64,000 bases of DNA. Source: Pempheris klunzingeri (taxonomy: Eukaryota > Chordata > Actinopteri > Acropomatiformes > Pempheridae). The notes under the pieces were generated by a model that saw only the letters and a program-made list of their open reading frames with translations, made no database searches and was not told the DNA's origin. Position numbers and translations under genes: made by a program. Positions 50,505 through 64,000 of this stretch are shown here, in pieces; position 1 is the first letter of the stretch, and each line of letters opens with the position of its first letter. Location of the stretch: contig NC_092026.1 of the NCBI RefSeq assembly GCF_042242105.1, positions 22,594,691 to 22,658,690 on the forward strand. Direction: 5' to 3'.

Positions 50505-52477
50505 TGCAAACGTTTACACCAATTTTGTACATTAAACTGGTGAGGTCGTCAGATTTACTTGATTATGTTTTTCTAAAATTGTGCCATGATTCGTAACAGA
50601 GAGATTTTTTTTAGTTTTTTTTAGCTTTAACAAATGCAAGTACTGTGTTCATATACATTTGTTTCTGGAATGCTGGTTTGTTGCTAGAAAATTTGCGATT
50701 TGTTGACACTTTGTTTTCTGCTTTGTGCTGCTCTTATGCGCTCATCATTAGTTTTCACAGTTTTATTTAAAGGATAAGACATTCTATATTTTTGTTATTG
50801 TCAAAAAATCTCATGAAATAACCAAAACCAACAATGTGATAGTCCAGCTTTACCCGCTTCAGTCCCAGTCTGCCTGAGCCCATTGGTTCCTACTGAAGAC
50901 AGAAATACATAATCAATTTTTTAAGAAGTGAAACAGCAAAAAAATTTGTTGTTGGTTTTTTTTTCTTTCAAGGCATTTGTTGATAATGAGAAAAGCACAG
51001 AATATCACCACACTTATCCTTTAACCACTTGGTGGTCGTGTTAGCAAATATCTCATTTTATGTTAATAAGTGTAGCACGTTTTGTTCATGAATGTGTGTT
51101 TGTGTATAACTGAGTGAATGAAAAATGTGGAAAACTGTAATGTAAAACTGTTAATAGTGCTAAAACATTGTTGAGAACCTTATTATATTCTGTTGGTATA
51201 GTTTTAATGCAATAAAGATGGTGAAGAGTCAGGAGTCTATTATTGTAACTATCATTATTTCCTTTTTCTGTTGAACGATAACCACAGGAATCAGCTCAAT
51301 CTTCTAAAATGGCAGAATATCAGAATTGTTCCATTCTGTTTATTTCTTCCTGGATTGTAGCTCATTTCCACGTTTTATTATAATAATCCAAACGAGTTTT
51401 TTTGTTCTAACATGTTGAAATCTAGTATCCTAGGTGGACAAAAGCAGCTTGTTCATACAAAGAATGTCAGAGCTGTGCAGGACTGACTCAGTATTTCGTC
51501 CTCGTCCAGTTGAATGGAGGATCTTTACTTTGAGTGATGGCTGCAGATTGTGGCCTCAGAGACAAACAGGCCTGCAGGCAGACACTGGCGGCATGTTTGC
51601 TGACAGGCCGCTGTGAAGACACAACCCGCAGGATCTTATACAGCCGTGCCATACCTACTAAAACACAGCCAGAGCACGATGAATGGAGGCCTTTTCTTAC
51701 TCTGTCCTCCTCTGTGCATGTAAAAAGAAGCATCTCTCCGCCGCTGTAAAAGATTGCTTCCTGGCCCAGAATTCATCTTGTCACAGCTCTATTCACATCC
51801 GATGGGGATGGTCTAAGATGACAGGCTCTTTAATATCACTGGGATATTTGTCTGAGTGGGAGGATTGACACAACCCGCCAGAGAGTCATTCAAAGATGTT
51901 TTTTAACCAAGGACAAATGTGTTTTTGCTGCAAGCACTAGACTGTTTCAAACAGCAAGGAGAAGCACTAAGCCTGAATAGATTGTATTTACTCTGGAGTG
52001 GGTAGTGCCTCACCTGATTCAAAGATGTTTTTACCTTAAACAATTCACTGTAAAACGAGCTTTATATATCATAAGGCGTTTTCTGAACGATGTACTGGAA
52101 AACATGCACACTCCAGACAATGTATGCACCGTTAAATGCACAGATGGCGGCTATTTACAACGAAACAGAGCTCAGTCTCAGCTTAAGAAAGCAGTGAACC
52201 GGGGAGATTAAGCGCAATTGAAATGGTTTACGTTGGAAGTCGCCAAAGGTGCTCCTCTGCCAGAATAGATTGTCTATGTTATTGAAAGTGTCTGGAAAAT
52301 CCCCCCCGACTCCTATTGAGCCGACTCCAGTCATGTCTGTCTAAGAATTTTCAGGACAATATTTACAGACAGTGACTATTTCAGCAATGGGTTGTTGTAC
52401 CAGAGGGTTAAAGTCCAGATCTGAACAGAAGAAAGTTAACAGCTATGCAAGCGTCTCTTTAAGGCTGCACCTCCACA

Positions 52478-52825
52478 CAGTGGTGCTCTGAGCTAAATGC
52501 TAACGTGCTCACAATGACAGTGTTATCATCCTTATACAAGCATATATCATTGTTTACCATCTTCACATCTCAGTTTAGCATGTTAGCATGCTAACCATTG
52601 CTAATTAACACTCAACACTGTGCTGATGGAGACTCATGGGAATGTTATCAGTTTTGCAGGTATTTAGTCTCAAACCAAATGTGCCCTGATGATGGTGCTT
52701 CATTAAAAGTTAATGATCACCAATGTTATAAATATTCATCATGAGAGGAACATTACATGTGTACATTATTGTACCAAATTTCATGGGGATCCATCCAGTT
52801 CACAAACTCAAGACATTTTAGAAAA
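52478..52825 (+). repeat. Teleost interspersed repeat (GTTAGCATGCTAA family)
   Basis: Contains GCTGCACCTCCACACAGTGG, GTTAGCATGCTAACC, GCAGGTATTTAGTCTCAAAC and CCAAATTTCATGGGGATCCA. These words recur in dispersed non-coding repeats of many spiny-rayed fish. No coding capacity or clear terminal repeats are seen. Class is unassigned; recognition is from recurring motif text rather than alignment. Confidence 0.6.
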
Positions 52826-55800
52826 ATGTCAACATCGACATTACCATGTTTAAACTATATGGGATGAGTGCAAAGTGCCAAAAAATGTATTTACACTCAC
52901 TGAGAAAGAGCTCCTCCGTTCAACTTATTACCCACCATATAAAATCAAAGATGACGCTGGATTTCTTTTTTCTTGCCATTTGGTGTTAATCTTTAGTTTT
53001 TTATTTGCTTTGCACTCTCTTGAGATAGTTGTTTTAGTCACTTATAAGTCAGACCAACATGACCACCTCCAGAGCCAATGTAAATTCAAGGGACACTGAA
53101 CTTCAAGCTGTCCGATCAGGTGTCGAGTGTTTGGCTGACTGTGTTCCTCAGAACTCAGCTGGTCTCCTCCTTTTTGGACCAGCGTGTCATTTTAAACATG
53201 TCATGCTGTAGAGAAGACAGTGACTGTTTGCTCAGCTGTGGAGCTTCACACCAACATCTGGACAGAGTCCCTCGTTAGCCTTACACAAGCACCGATCAGC
53301 AAAAAAAAAAAAAATTACAAAGGCAGGCTGGAACCTCTCATTTGGCCTCAACTAATACAATCCAGCGTGCAGGTAGGTGAGGTGAGGAGGTGAGGAGGGG
53401 TTTTGCCATCTGCCTGCTGCCTACACTAAACATACTGTGGCGAGGGGAGACATTTTCCGGATGCATCTGCACGTAGGTGGGCAGTGTTTGGAGAGGTTAC
53501 TGAGGCCAGGGTTTGGTATTTGCGGGTCATATTCCGACAAAGCAGGGCCACGTGAGAGCCTGGCGGGGATGTAACAGAGGAACATGCTCAGCCCAAAAAG
53601 AGCATCTTGACAGGTTGGTTTAGGCACAGAGCAGAGAAATTCCTCAGCAGTTCTGTCATCCCGCTGAGATTAAGAAGAGTGCTGAGGTCAGACGTAGACC
53701 AGCGAGGGCCACTTCCTCACCGGGGGTCACTTACACAACCAGCGGACCACAGTGTTGTAAATTCAGAGAGTGAAAACTACTTTGTGCGCTGAGACAAAAC
53801 ACAGAGGAAACATCTTTGAGTGGGACTGATGATGAATTCTGTTTCTCTTTCGAGCTGGGTGGTATCGTGACTTGGGTGGTATTTGGAGGGTTTTACTGAG
53901 AGGATTTGCTATTCTTTGATTGTTGATCCACTGTACTGTCTACTGTAAGCTCTTACTTTCATCTCTTGCTTCAAACATTTGTATTCATTTTTCTCTGAAT
54001 CAGGCTGTTTTGTTCCCTTTAAAACACCCAAAGGAGGAATCTGGTCATAATGAACACGGCTTCAAACACCGTGAGACAAAGATTTCTATAAAATCAGTTC
54101 CTTCTTTGATTGCCTTTAAAAATGTTGACTGAAGATTAAAAACTGAAAATCTCCAATTGATCATTGTGAGTTGCCCTTGTGAACTTTCCAGTTTAAAAGA
54201 AAAGCTGCTCAGTAATTGTTAGAACTTCTTGTAACTATTAACAGTACTCCTCTTCTACATTCTTTTAGTTTTTAGTTTTAGTTTTTGGGATGGACTTAAT
54301 TTTACCTCTTAATCTTTTATCCCTTATTTTATCTCTAGTTCTTACTCCACTCTAATTTTTCAGTCTTATCAGTATTTGTTTTGACAGAATAATTTCCATT
54401 TGCACAAGTTACAGTTACAGGCATTGTAACGAGATACAGAAAAAAAGTAAGTAACAGTATATATATAGAAATATGAACACAGTAATGCCCTGAGTAGGTA
54501 AGCACAGTCTGTTTTCTTTGTCTTGTTGTTGTTTCATTTCTTCTGCTAAGGTTACTTCTGTCCTTTCTGTTGTAAAAACATAAAGAAAGTGTTCAACTAA
54601 ATCATCAATACTGACCAGTGGAGGATTTGGGGGTCAATGCAGATGCAATGACAACATTTCACAATCTAAGACTCATGCAACACCGCCTGAACATCTTTTT
54701 TTGTCTGGCCTCTGGTGCTCTAACTGCTCACTGTGCTGCAGTGATGGACAGTGGTACGCTGTGACATCACTGTTGGCTTGTGGTTACAACCTACAAACAC
54801 TGCTTCAGACACCTGTGCCTCAGACTGGTGTTAGGTTACTCTTTAAGAATTAAATGTGTGAATGCTTACTGGTGGATCAATCGTGATTCAGACAGTTTCT
54901 AAACTACCTCAAAAACATCTTTAGCATTTGTGTACTGTTATTTATTGTTATTTAGGTTGACTGATGTGGTGAACATAGTTAGGACCTAGTTAATGTAATT
55001 TGGCATTATACAACAATATATCAATAAAATGTACCAACTTAACTTATTTTTCCAGTCACTAAAATACACTGTCCTGCCTGGCTCCATGTTTTAGGAGGCC
55101 AGCTGTTGGTCAGGATCAAGCTGAGACCTCTGAGACTGCACTAGTTTTACCCACAGGGATCCTAAACAGACCAGGAAACACTAGGAACAGGACAGGAACA
55201 CCTGTGGTATTAACAGCATCTTACTCTTGTATTATTTTTGGTTGGATGAGACAAACTAGAGGTGGCAGTATTGAGAGTCGGTGTTGGTCTTGGTCTGAAT
55301 CTCTGTCTGACATTCCAGAGCCACTCCAGTATTTACAAAGGCGGCACAGCCAAGGGCTCAGCCGCTGACAAGATTCATAGACAGGGTGTGCAGAACGGCA
55401 CAGACTTGGACGGCAGGCCGAGACACAGCCTTTCTCAAAGCCCACCAGGCTTTAGGTGCAGCAGACTTCTGAAATCTGGGCCTGCAGACCTTTCAGTGAT
55501 TGCTCTGAGGATTGTTGGTTGTGTTGCAGTTCAAACTTGGTATTCACACAGCGTATTCATACAACACAGATATTTGTTTTAAAGGGTAGATTTTAGTCAT
55601 ATAAAAGAGTTGAATGAAAGGTCCTTTAAAGAACATATTTTTATGTCACTGCCAAAACATACCTCTCCTGTGAATCGCAAGCAGAGTGATGTTGTATCTG
55701 GGATATGGAAAATAATCTGACACAGATCGTGACTTGGCTGTAAAAACATTTATTGCTCCTACGAGAAAATGCAGAATCTCAGAGATACAGCGCTGCACTT

Positions 55801-58139
55801 ATGATTCATTAGTCTAGTGCTCAAACGAATGCTTACAGAAATCAATCACTTGAGTCATTTAAGAAGCAAAGACTTTCTGGATGTGCAGATTTCTCCATTT
55901 AATGACATTTTTAAGTGTCTGTTCCCTGCTCCCCCTCAGTGTTTCAATAAAAGAGTCTTAAGACAGCCAAAGGACATTTGACTAAGTCGGTCATTTTTAG
56001 GATTCTCACTTCCCCTGTTGTGTTTGCAGTTTGTGGTCCTGTTGTTCATTTATTGTTTCCTGTTTTATTTTGTAGTAGTAGTCTTGTGGACAGTGGATAA
56101 ATGTGGATGTGGATAAAACAGTGGATAAATATTTCACAGCCCCTGAAAAATTATTTCTTTCACTGTTGGAATTTGGTCAATTCAGTTAACTCAGTGAGGC
56201 CCATACAGCATGTGGAGTATGTTTCATCCAGATGTACTGCACATGCTCTGTGTGCAGTTATACCTTCACCTGCCTGCCTGCTTGTGAGGTTTTTGCACAA
56301 TAAAGTCCCTGATGATCTGCCTTTTGTCTCTGTTTGGGTCCTTTTCCTGTGCTCAGGGCTAACAAACCAACATAAAGTGAATAATTAATCAGGCTTTTTT
56401 CCAGGATTTTACAAACGTTGAGGCCAAAATGAGTCCAAATTGTCTCCCAGTCCGTCCTAAATCTCTTACTTTAGAAGTTTAGAAATCAAAAGCTGCACCA
56501 AATTGCTTCACAATACGTTATGTTATAGTGAAAGTATAAAAGTAATGAAATAATAATAATGGATAAGGTCTGAAGATGCTGACTAGTATTCTCTGTTTAT
56601 TTTAATAGTCCTGGGCTACAAATTGACGTTCTAATACAGCACTTTGAGCTGTGTAATTAAATGTTGTAAATTGAACTACCAAATTCAGAAATTTGTACTT
56701 AAATATGATTTGATTACTTCTTTTAGTCCTTCTTGAGTTTTTGAGTATGCTACTGGATAACTTGAATTTTGTTTTGTTTTTTCTTTATCAGGGTATGTCT
56801 ATGCTAAATTCAAAAACATGAATTAATTTTTATAATTCATGACTCTTACAGAAGCATCCTCTACCAGGACACTGTGCCCAGTTTTAAAATCAGCTTTATT
56901 TCACCAAATACAGAAATCTGATATGGCATCTAAAACCTAAAACACATGCTGCATCTAAAAGTACAGATTTTACAAATAAACAGGCCCAAGTTGTATAATT
57001 TATTGCCGTGTGTGTCATCATCAGTCTCTATCTTTTTATCCGACCATCTGCACCATCTAACCATGTCAAAATTTAGATTTCTCCGCATGTTGAAACTTGC
57101 ATGAGGCTACAGAGTGATGCAGAGTGGTGTCTTTCTATAACTTTTCACAGGCCAAAAAAACCAAACAGAGCAAAAGTGTGAGGAATAAATTAAACTGTGT
57201 GGTTATCTGCTCTAATGTAAACTGCAAATGTTAGCATATCCCGCTAACTAGCCTGCACTGCTGCTCTTTTATTTTGTCTTTTACGTAGATCATTCACTTT
57301 CATTTTGCCTGGAAGATGCGCTTTTAGCATCAGTCGTTTAGTGTATCATGTATGTAGTGATCAAGTGCATATTCAAACCTGCAGTTACAGATTTTTTGGG
57401 CCACTTTGGGGCAGCAGAAACAAGCTGATGTGTTGATACGGTGAACTTTTCAGCAGTTTCTTGTGTACACATCCAGCAGTTATGAAGCAACATCAGCATT
57501 CATTTAACCTTAACCCCACCTGACGAATGTCCAATAATTCACTCTACCTTTAGCTCTGTTTTTGGTCTCCATCAACTCCTAAGGGAAACATCTGGCTTGC
57601 TACATAGTGCACATGTTCACTAGCTAGTTGCTAACTGTGTCTGCATGCTGTTTGGTGCTGGACAGGTAGTGGACTGTGGGTTTTAAGGGCTAAAAACAGC
57701 TGCTGTGGCTTAAAACAACCCAGTGAGAGTGGTGAGTGTGAACTAAAACAGTAAAGTTGCAGATCACACGTCTAAAATTAAGATGAAACTTGTTAAAAAG
57801 CTCCACAAAGCTGAGGAGGGCTGCAGGTGATAATTCCCTATAGGTTCAAGAATATATTGTTGATCAGCCACTTTAAGATTGAAACAAATCTATCGGTGTA
57901 ACAGAACATTGGCTTATTTACCTGGCTGGCTACAACTGATCAAATCTGCCAGTGTACACTAAGTAGACAGTAAGTTGAGTCACTGCTAAGTCAACAGTTA
58001 AATGACAACAAAGTTTTTGTCTGCCTTTGTCTAAAAGAAAGGACCAATTGTTTAAATTGAATATGAATGGTAAATCAGTTGTCATAATCTGCAAAGCTTG
58101 ACAGGCGTAGCCATTGTAAGGGGACAGGATTATTGGTTC

Positions 58140-58216
58140 GTATTCCCAGACATATTAAGCTCATGTAATGGGAGATTAATTGAAATATTAAAATAATCTT
58201 AGTTGCAGCCCTAGTC
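58140..58216 (+). repeat. hAT-like non-autonomous element end (fragment)
   Basis: The segment finishing AAAATAATCTTAGTTGCAGC followed by CCTAG resembles a terminus common in fish hAT-type non-autonomous elements, which typically end in TTAGTTGCAGCCCTA. The other end is not recognised. Confidence 0.4.
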
Positions 58217-61200
58217 AGTACTGTTATACAGTCATGGTACAATAGGATGCTTAGGGGGCCAAACATTTTCCAATTTGAATGTTCTTGACAAGTAATGATG
58301 GCCTCTGGCCCTCAACCTCACCCATCTATCTAACCTTCAGCCGCTTATCGACTCTTCACAACCTCACCTCTCTCTCACGATTATAACACAATCAATCTGA
58401 CTGCTACAGGCTGCAGGCACCGACAGCGAGTGACAAAGTGGCCAGGACAGCTAACAGTTTGCATGTGTCATCCTCCATCTGTCACTGCAGCTCTCCATCA
58501 GAGATACAGAAAGAAGGATGTTTTGCGAGGCGGCTGGATTATACTAGTTGTCAGGGGGAAGCGGTGTGCTCTGATAGCAGCAGGAGCTTGTGAGAGCAGA
58601 GTGGTGAAAGTCTCAGACAAGATTTAAACAAACAGAGACACAGACGCTGGCCTGCCTGACTGGCCTGGGACGCAGCAGCGAGCTCCCTGACAGAATAAGG
58701 CCATGAGAGATCACACACTGCCATCTCCAGATCAGCCAGAGAAGTATTTCTACAACTTCCACAACCATTTGGGATACTTCTATCAGACTGAGTGAATGTG
58801 TAAATCATTTCCCAGAGTCAGGGGCCATGAAATACTGGCATCAATTCTTTTATTTCATATTCAAATGTGGGACATTCAGCGTCTAATGTCTGAAGTTAAT
58901 TAATAATAATGGAGATGTCAGATTGATTTGTATGAGAAAAGTGCAGAGGAATCTATTGTATTGCAATTAAATCTCAACTCTGCCTCTCCAACGTTCCCAT
59001 CTCCATGCAGTGAGAAGAACAGTCTATACTCTTTATCTGTAAAATATCCGTACAATAGGTTCGACGATATAAATCTTTATATAGCATAAATCAGATTAGG
59101 TAGTATCCAAAATGGTGTAAGCTGCCTGAAAATAGATTTCTTTGCAATAAAAAATGGTAGATATAAATTAACACTGTCATGAAAAGATACCTCTATATTT
59201 CTACTGGTGATTGTTGGGTAGCAGTTCACAGTTTATTCTCATCCTCATTATTTGCCACAACTTCACCAGTAAGAGCAAACGCATAGATTCTCCGAGAGGT
59301 TTTGACACTTTGCCACTCTTTCTTGCTTTACTGTGCTTGTGTGACATACAGTTGCAGGTTGACTCTTGGGGGACTTTTCCTTTTGGAAATATCCCCACCT
59401 TCAGGCCGTGCTCTGCTTCCACCGGCTGACAGCTTGTCTCAGTGGCATCAGCTCCTGCTGGAAACACCATGACAAAAAAAAAAAAAATCATTTACATTCA
59501 GACTTTGGCAGCTGAGGCTCACTGCTGCTCCCTATTCATGTGCTGTACATACAGACTGTGCCTCTTCTCAAGGCTCATCTCATAACATCATTCATCGAAG
59601 GAGCCACAGAGTTAATCTCCACTGTGATGAAAGTGAAGCAATGTGCTTCTGTCCTTGTGAGTCATGTTTCCTTGGAGAACAAAAGTAAACCAGGTTTTAT
59701 GAAATTAATGTGAGCTGAATGTGAGTTTTTCTCACGTACTTTGAGAAAATCAAAGTCAGACCTTGAGATTGAGGACAATGTATGACAGTGTTTGTCCTTT
59801 CAAATGAAATACATTGTACTTTGATGTTGTAACAGCAACAGAAATGCAGGATAAAATACAAGGCATGAAAACACTAAGCAATGCAAGAGAAATATACTGG
59901 AAGTGAAATTACCAGAATTACAGTATAAAATATTAATGTGTATGTAACATGCTGCCTTTTCTTATCAAGTACAGACCTGAAAACAGACATGCCAGTTAGT
60001 TATTTTGCCCAGAGCTACAGAAACCAGAAATTTCCACCATGATAGACTGATAGATCCATTATCATTTAATGATAATGTAAATATAATAAATGTAAATATA
60101 ATAGATTACCACAAACCACACACACACCTGGTTATACATTTCTCAAGTTCAGTAATCCGTCCCTGTTTCTAGATTTTTAATCTCAATTGAAAATGTTCTG
60201 GTTAAATAAAAGTTAGATAAAAATTTGTTGTACTCTTTTTGAGACTTCTTTTATTAAGAGCTAGTTAGTTCTACCATATCTTCTCCACATTAGCTGATGC
60301 TGATCCTTTTATCAGTGAAATACAGAAATTTGAATGAAAGGCTTGTTGAGGATGCAGACTAAGTAAATGGGAATCATCTCAAGTACAGAAGTACAAATGT
60401 GTGTGTGTTGTGATTTTGTGAAGCATTATAAAGAGTTTCAGATTTTGAAAGTAGAGTCATTTTCTGATATTGTACTTATAGTGAGAAATAATCATCTTTT
60501 TGGGCCACATTTTTTTTATTTCTCTCTTGGTTATATAATAATACAGTTCAATGTTATTTATTGTTTTTATTTTTGACGCATCTCATATTTTCTCTGTATG
60601 TGTGTCATTTATTAGTAATGTCCCATGTTGTTTGTGTGTGATCATGGACACGATCACGATTAGTAAAAGAAGTGAATCCTTTTTTAAGGTTAGATTAGTC
60701 AGGGTTAGACTTTTCATTATGTCAGCGAGGGTGTAGAGGTATAAACATGGGCGCGCATTGGCTGGGATGCTTAGCACAAAATCTGTTGTGTTAGCTATTA
60801 TAACATTGAACCTGCTCTGGGTGACTAATTCAAATGATTCAGGCCTTTAAAATGTCAACAGAATCAGTGTTTTGAGAGACTTTAAAAGTGAAAAGACAGG
60901 ACAGCTTTGAACAGAAAAGCTGCATAACATTTCACAACTTAATAAATTCTTATCTCCCTATTGAAATGAAAGCTAAAGCACATGCCCTTTTTCGACCCAT
61001 TGCTCTGACTGCCAGCCTCAACCTGAAGCTGCAGCCTTGGAAGCTCGTCTCTCCCTGCAGCAAAATGGGGAGAGCTATTTTGCCGTGCAGCAGTGCTTAT
61101 GTTTATATGGACGCCACAGATATACCAAGAGTTTGCCCCACTCCGTTCTGGCATGTGGCCAAGGGGGTTTTATGATTAAAACCAGATTGTGCTTGCCCAA

Positions 61201-62237
61201 CTCGGAGAGGCCAGAAAAACAGATTGCAGTTACGCATACTCTGCACAAGAGGGAAGTACAGAAACGTCTGTCGTCTGCAGCATCTGTAGAGGTGGACTTT
61301 TTGGAGGACTCCTTAACTGTATGTATCTGCTGTTTAATCTTCCCCTATGCTGGAGGGACGTTTTCACAGATGTCATCTTGTTATTAAGTCTGCTTCCACT
61401 TTCCAGTCAGTGATGATACATCCAACTGTGGCATGAGAAGAAAGGATTAGGTCCTCTTCATCAACCCCTAGCAGTAAATTATGCCAATTGTGAGTCAAAG
61501 CTATGGTCTTCCTGTAAATATAATGACGCCTCTTTTGTGTCACATGATTGGAGTCAAGCGGCTGTGGGGTCTTCCTTTGCCAAAAACCACTGAGCTCCTG
61601 CCAACTCTCAGTTCCCTCGAAGTGGTGACTAAGTTACACTGCAAAAAAACGTCTGTCTTAAGATTTTATTCTGCTGTCTGCTTTCAGATTCAACTGATTA
61701 AAGTGATAAAAAATGTCTAAATCAGAAGAATTTTTAAGCAGCTTAACTAAAACCTATTGTATTTTGAGAGTTGTGTTTTAATATGTGTAATAACCAAAGA
61801 CCAATCTTGTTTTGTAAGATCGGAAATTGCTCAAATCTACAAAAAAGATTTTCAGCATGTGAAATTTTCTCAGCCATCTGGCGGATTATGACCACACGTG
61901 TATCCAAAGTGAAGAATAAACATTCATTTCTCATTCCACTTGCCAAGACAGATGCATTTTGCAGTGTAGTGAAGACTGGGAAATCATGTGACATCAACAA
62001 AAGCAGACACGTTACACCCCCTCCGCCGCCCACACACAGACATCACACAGACACACACACACACACATCAAACACACACATAAACCCTGTTTTGTAACAG
62101 GGAGGAACACTGCAATTCATTTACTGACTTTGAAAACTACGCTGCCAGTAAACACAGCAGACGTCATCAGCTGCTGAAGGAAACATCAACACTGTAAAGG
62201 AACAGAGAGTAAAAGGTCCTCCTGTATCTGAGCTTAC

Positions 62238-62885
62238 CATGAGTTGTTCCCCTGCCTGGTCCCGCTCTGACCTCCACTCGCTGCAGCAGGGTCTCATGTT
62301 TCAGGCCCCCATGGCACTGGGGCAGACCACCCCCCTCCTTCACACCATGCTGGAGCTCTGGCGGCCTCTCCCAGGGTAGGCGGAGGTCCTCACGGGCTTG
62401 GGAGGTGGGTGCGAACCCTTCCCACATCGCCCGTTTTGAGGGTACAGAGGAGGCTTCTGAGTTCTTGAACTGGAAGTGCTGTTACCAATGATGATCTTAG
62501 GGTCTAGGCTGTGTGGGTGGGGCTCAGGATGAGTTTGGCCATTGTGGTTGGAGTCTTTAGGGGGACACAGGTGAGGTAGGTGGCCGTTCATACCTGGCTT
62601 TTCGTGGTTGATGTCCTTACTGAGGCTGGGTGGGGTGAAGCAGCTGGTTTTGACGACCGATGCCACGTGAACGGGGGAGGGAGAGTTAGTTCTTAAGATG
62701 ATGCGGTCTTCATCGATGTGTTGTGACACCTGGACTGGAGCAGGCTTGTGATTGGGCACCAGGGCCAACTTGAGGTCACCTGGATGAACTGAGCCATGAA
62801 AGTTATTGGACGAGCCCTGAGTGATGCAGGGCGCCTCCCCACCAACGTCGATATTGGCTGTGAGACGATCGATCTGCTGAACCAC
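62238..62885 (-). CDS. Exon(s) of an unrecognised proline/histidine/serine-rich protein
   Basis: A minus-strand frame starts right after a good acceptor (pyrimidine tract, CACTCAG) at 62885 with GTG GTT CAG CAG, read as VVQQIDRLTANIDVGGEAPC, and stays open for 181 codons. Later segments include LKLALVPNHKPAPVQVSQHI, DEDRIILRTNSPSPVHVASV, DPKIIIGNSTSSSRTQKPP and GSHPPPKP. It looks like a disordered, proline-rich region following a coiled coil. A donor CCC|GTGAGG at 62393 would end the exon after 164 codons in phase 0. A further small exon at 62280-62238, between CTGCAG and ATG|GTAAGC, then reads RVEVRAGPGRGTTH. Both edges fit an internal exon pair, but the 113-bp intron is a guess; otherwise the frame ends at TGA 62342-62340. 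I do not recognise the family. No start codon or conserved domain is visible. Confidence 0.5.
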
Positions 62886-64000
62886 CTGAGTGACAATAAA
62901 GAGAGTTGGTGCTTGTCCAAAGCAACTGTACTACAGTCCAGAGGGAAATACTGGACTTTTTACTCCACAGATTAAGACGTTATATGAAACTAATGTTTGA
63001 AATGCTTATAAAAAACAATAAATTATTAAAAAATTCAACAAGAAGTTCTGAGGTGAAACTCAATTCAAAAAAAGCAAAAAATAGAAAATATAAAAGGAAG
63101 AAAAACAGATTTATGCAGCAGAATTTAGTTTTTCATCTTTCCTCTCCCATTAATCATCTCATAACCCCTCTGATTTATCTTGTGACCCTTTGCAGGCATC
63201 CTGACCCCCTGGTTAGGAGCTCATATATTGTTGTATATCAGTAGCAGTGGCCATTTTTCATCAATGAGTATTTAAATTTATACTCATACACTAAGTACAG
63301 TTATCTAAAAATATGTCTGTACCTTTACATAAGTTGGATTTACATGCAGGACATTTACAGTGAGGGATTGGTATGTATACCATCTTCCACCACTGCCAGA
63401 CTGTATTTATAATCACAGGTTTTGTTTCTGACTGCGCTAAAACTGAACAACAACTCAGCCAATCACTCTAATCACAGCTGTTTTATCGTCACGTCTTTTT
63501 GTTGTCAAGAGTCTTAGTTCATAATCAAGGAGGGGTTTTTTTTTTATTCGTTATGTTGTGTCAGTACAGCGACAGCCCTTGCACTGATGCATTCAGCTAT
63601 GAATCAAGGCTATTTTACAGCTGCATGCAAAATGGATACTGTAAGAGCAAGGCATAATTTAGTAACAGTCACAAGCTAGGCTTTTTAATGTGCTAGCCGG
63701 AGCGCTGCCAATTTCGGCAGCGTTCTGCAAAAGGTCAGTGCAAATTGTTCTCCATCACCACTCCAGTAAGAGATGATGACTGAGTCACAAACAATGCAGG
63801 CAGAATGCTCACACACACACACACACACACACAGCGATATGGTCCCGTGAACATGCACCCACAGATAACACGACCTGTGTCAAAGTGAGCCGAGCTTTGT
63901 GTTCATCATTTTAAATCACACATTATCCACAGGAGCATCGATAAAAGGCTGCACCTGACACAGACCTCCATCTTTAGACACCTGATGTACACATAAAGAA
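62886..64000. other. Right-edge interval, presumed intron of the unrecognised minus-strand gene
   Basis: No exon was identified. The segment contains a (CA)n microsatellite at 63810-63833 and AT-rich stretches. If the minus-strand exon at 62885 is internal, this is its upstream intron and the rest of the gene lies beyond the right edge. Confidence 0.4.
63810..63833 (+). repeat. (CA)n microsatellite
   Basis: About 12 perfect CA units, read directly. Confidence 0.95.

Larger units (their letters stand above)
50505..62237. other. Gene-poor interval right of loxl5
   Basis: About 11.7 kb with no frame that has credible splice context. Open frames such as 51434-51616, 55262-55582, 60888-61175 and 61037-61387 look fortuitous. 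It contains interspersed repeats (52478-52825, 58140-58216) and a CA-rich stretch near 62035-62085. If the minus-strand exons at 62238-62885 continue, their downstream exons should lie here, but I could not identify them. Confidence 0.45.

Noticed and set aside
61037..61387. Overlapping 95-116 codon frames near 61 kb
   Set aside because: Several frames are open together and none resembles a known protein; no acceptor/donor pair in phase.
1..64000. tRNA, rRNA, microRNA or CRISPR features
   Set aside because: No tRNA box A/B arrangement, rRNA core, recognisable mature microRNA or repeat-spacer array was seen by eye; a covariance-model scan would be needed to exclude small RNAs.

Overview
This is eukaryotic, vertebrate DNA, most likely from a teleost fish (probably a percomorph). 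The genes have many short exons with GT-AG introns, some introns are only about 80-300 bp, the intergenic DNA is AT-rich, CA/TG microsatellites are frequent, and several interspersed repeats have the look of fish elements. The encoded proteins match vertebrate families closely. There is no operon, CRISPR array or phage element.

Layout, left to right: (1) 161-1024 (+), the last three exons of an axonemal outer-arm dynein heavy chain, DNAH5-like. (2) 1936-2245 (+), two well-spliced coding exons of a protein I do not recognise. (3) 6675-10376 (-), a complete three-exon retinal homeobox gene (rax2 / fish rx1-rx2 type, 322 aa). (4) 10.4-21.2 kb, a gene-poor stretch with two transposon-like repeats and some stretches that look like conserved non-coding elements. 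(5) 21270-24190 (+), a decayed, intron-containing copy of an SLC1A glutamate transporter (EAAT family) with a nonsense codon, a frameshift and a missing core exon. (6) 25.05-33.27 kb (+), atcay (caytaxin, 355 aa), preceded by spliced leader exons that contain a long upstream reading frame. (7) 37939-40122 (+), nmrk2 (nicotinamide riboside kinase 2, 202 aa). (8) about 42.0-42.3 kb, a compact cluster of MEF2, CRE, X-box-like, E-box and CArG matches. (9) 46051-50349 (+), a complete seven-exon lysyl oxidase, probably the fish-retained loxl5 (504 aa). (10) 50.5-62.2 kb, intergenic DNA with repeats. (11) 62238-62885 (-), one or two exons of an unrecognised proline/histidine/serine-rich protein.

The order rax2 - atcay - nmrk2 agrees with human 19p13.3 as I remember it, with the lysyl oxidase as an extra neighbour not found there in mammals. 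The genes do not form one pathway. They are a retinal transcription factor, a neuronal CRAL-TRIO adaptor, a muscle-type NAD salvage kinase and a collagen/elastin cross-linking oxidase, and their proximity reflects ancient synteny.

I did not find a convincing new molecular system. The items most worth following up are the two unidentified exon groups, the spliced upstream frame of atcay, the EAAT pseudogene and the 42.2-kb regulatory cluster. All exon boundaries were read by eye from frame continuity and GT-AG signals, and no alignment was run. Family assignments rest on remembered family sequences.
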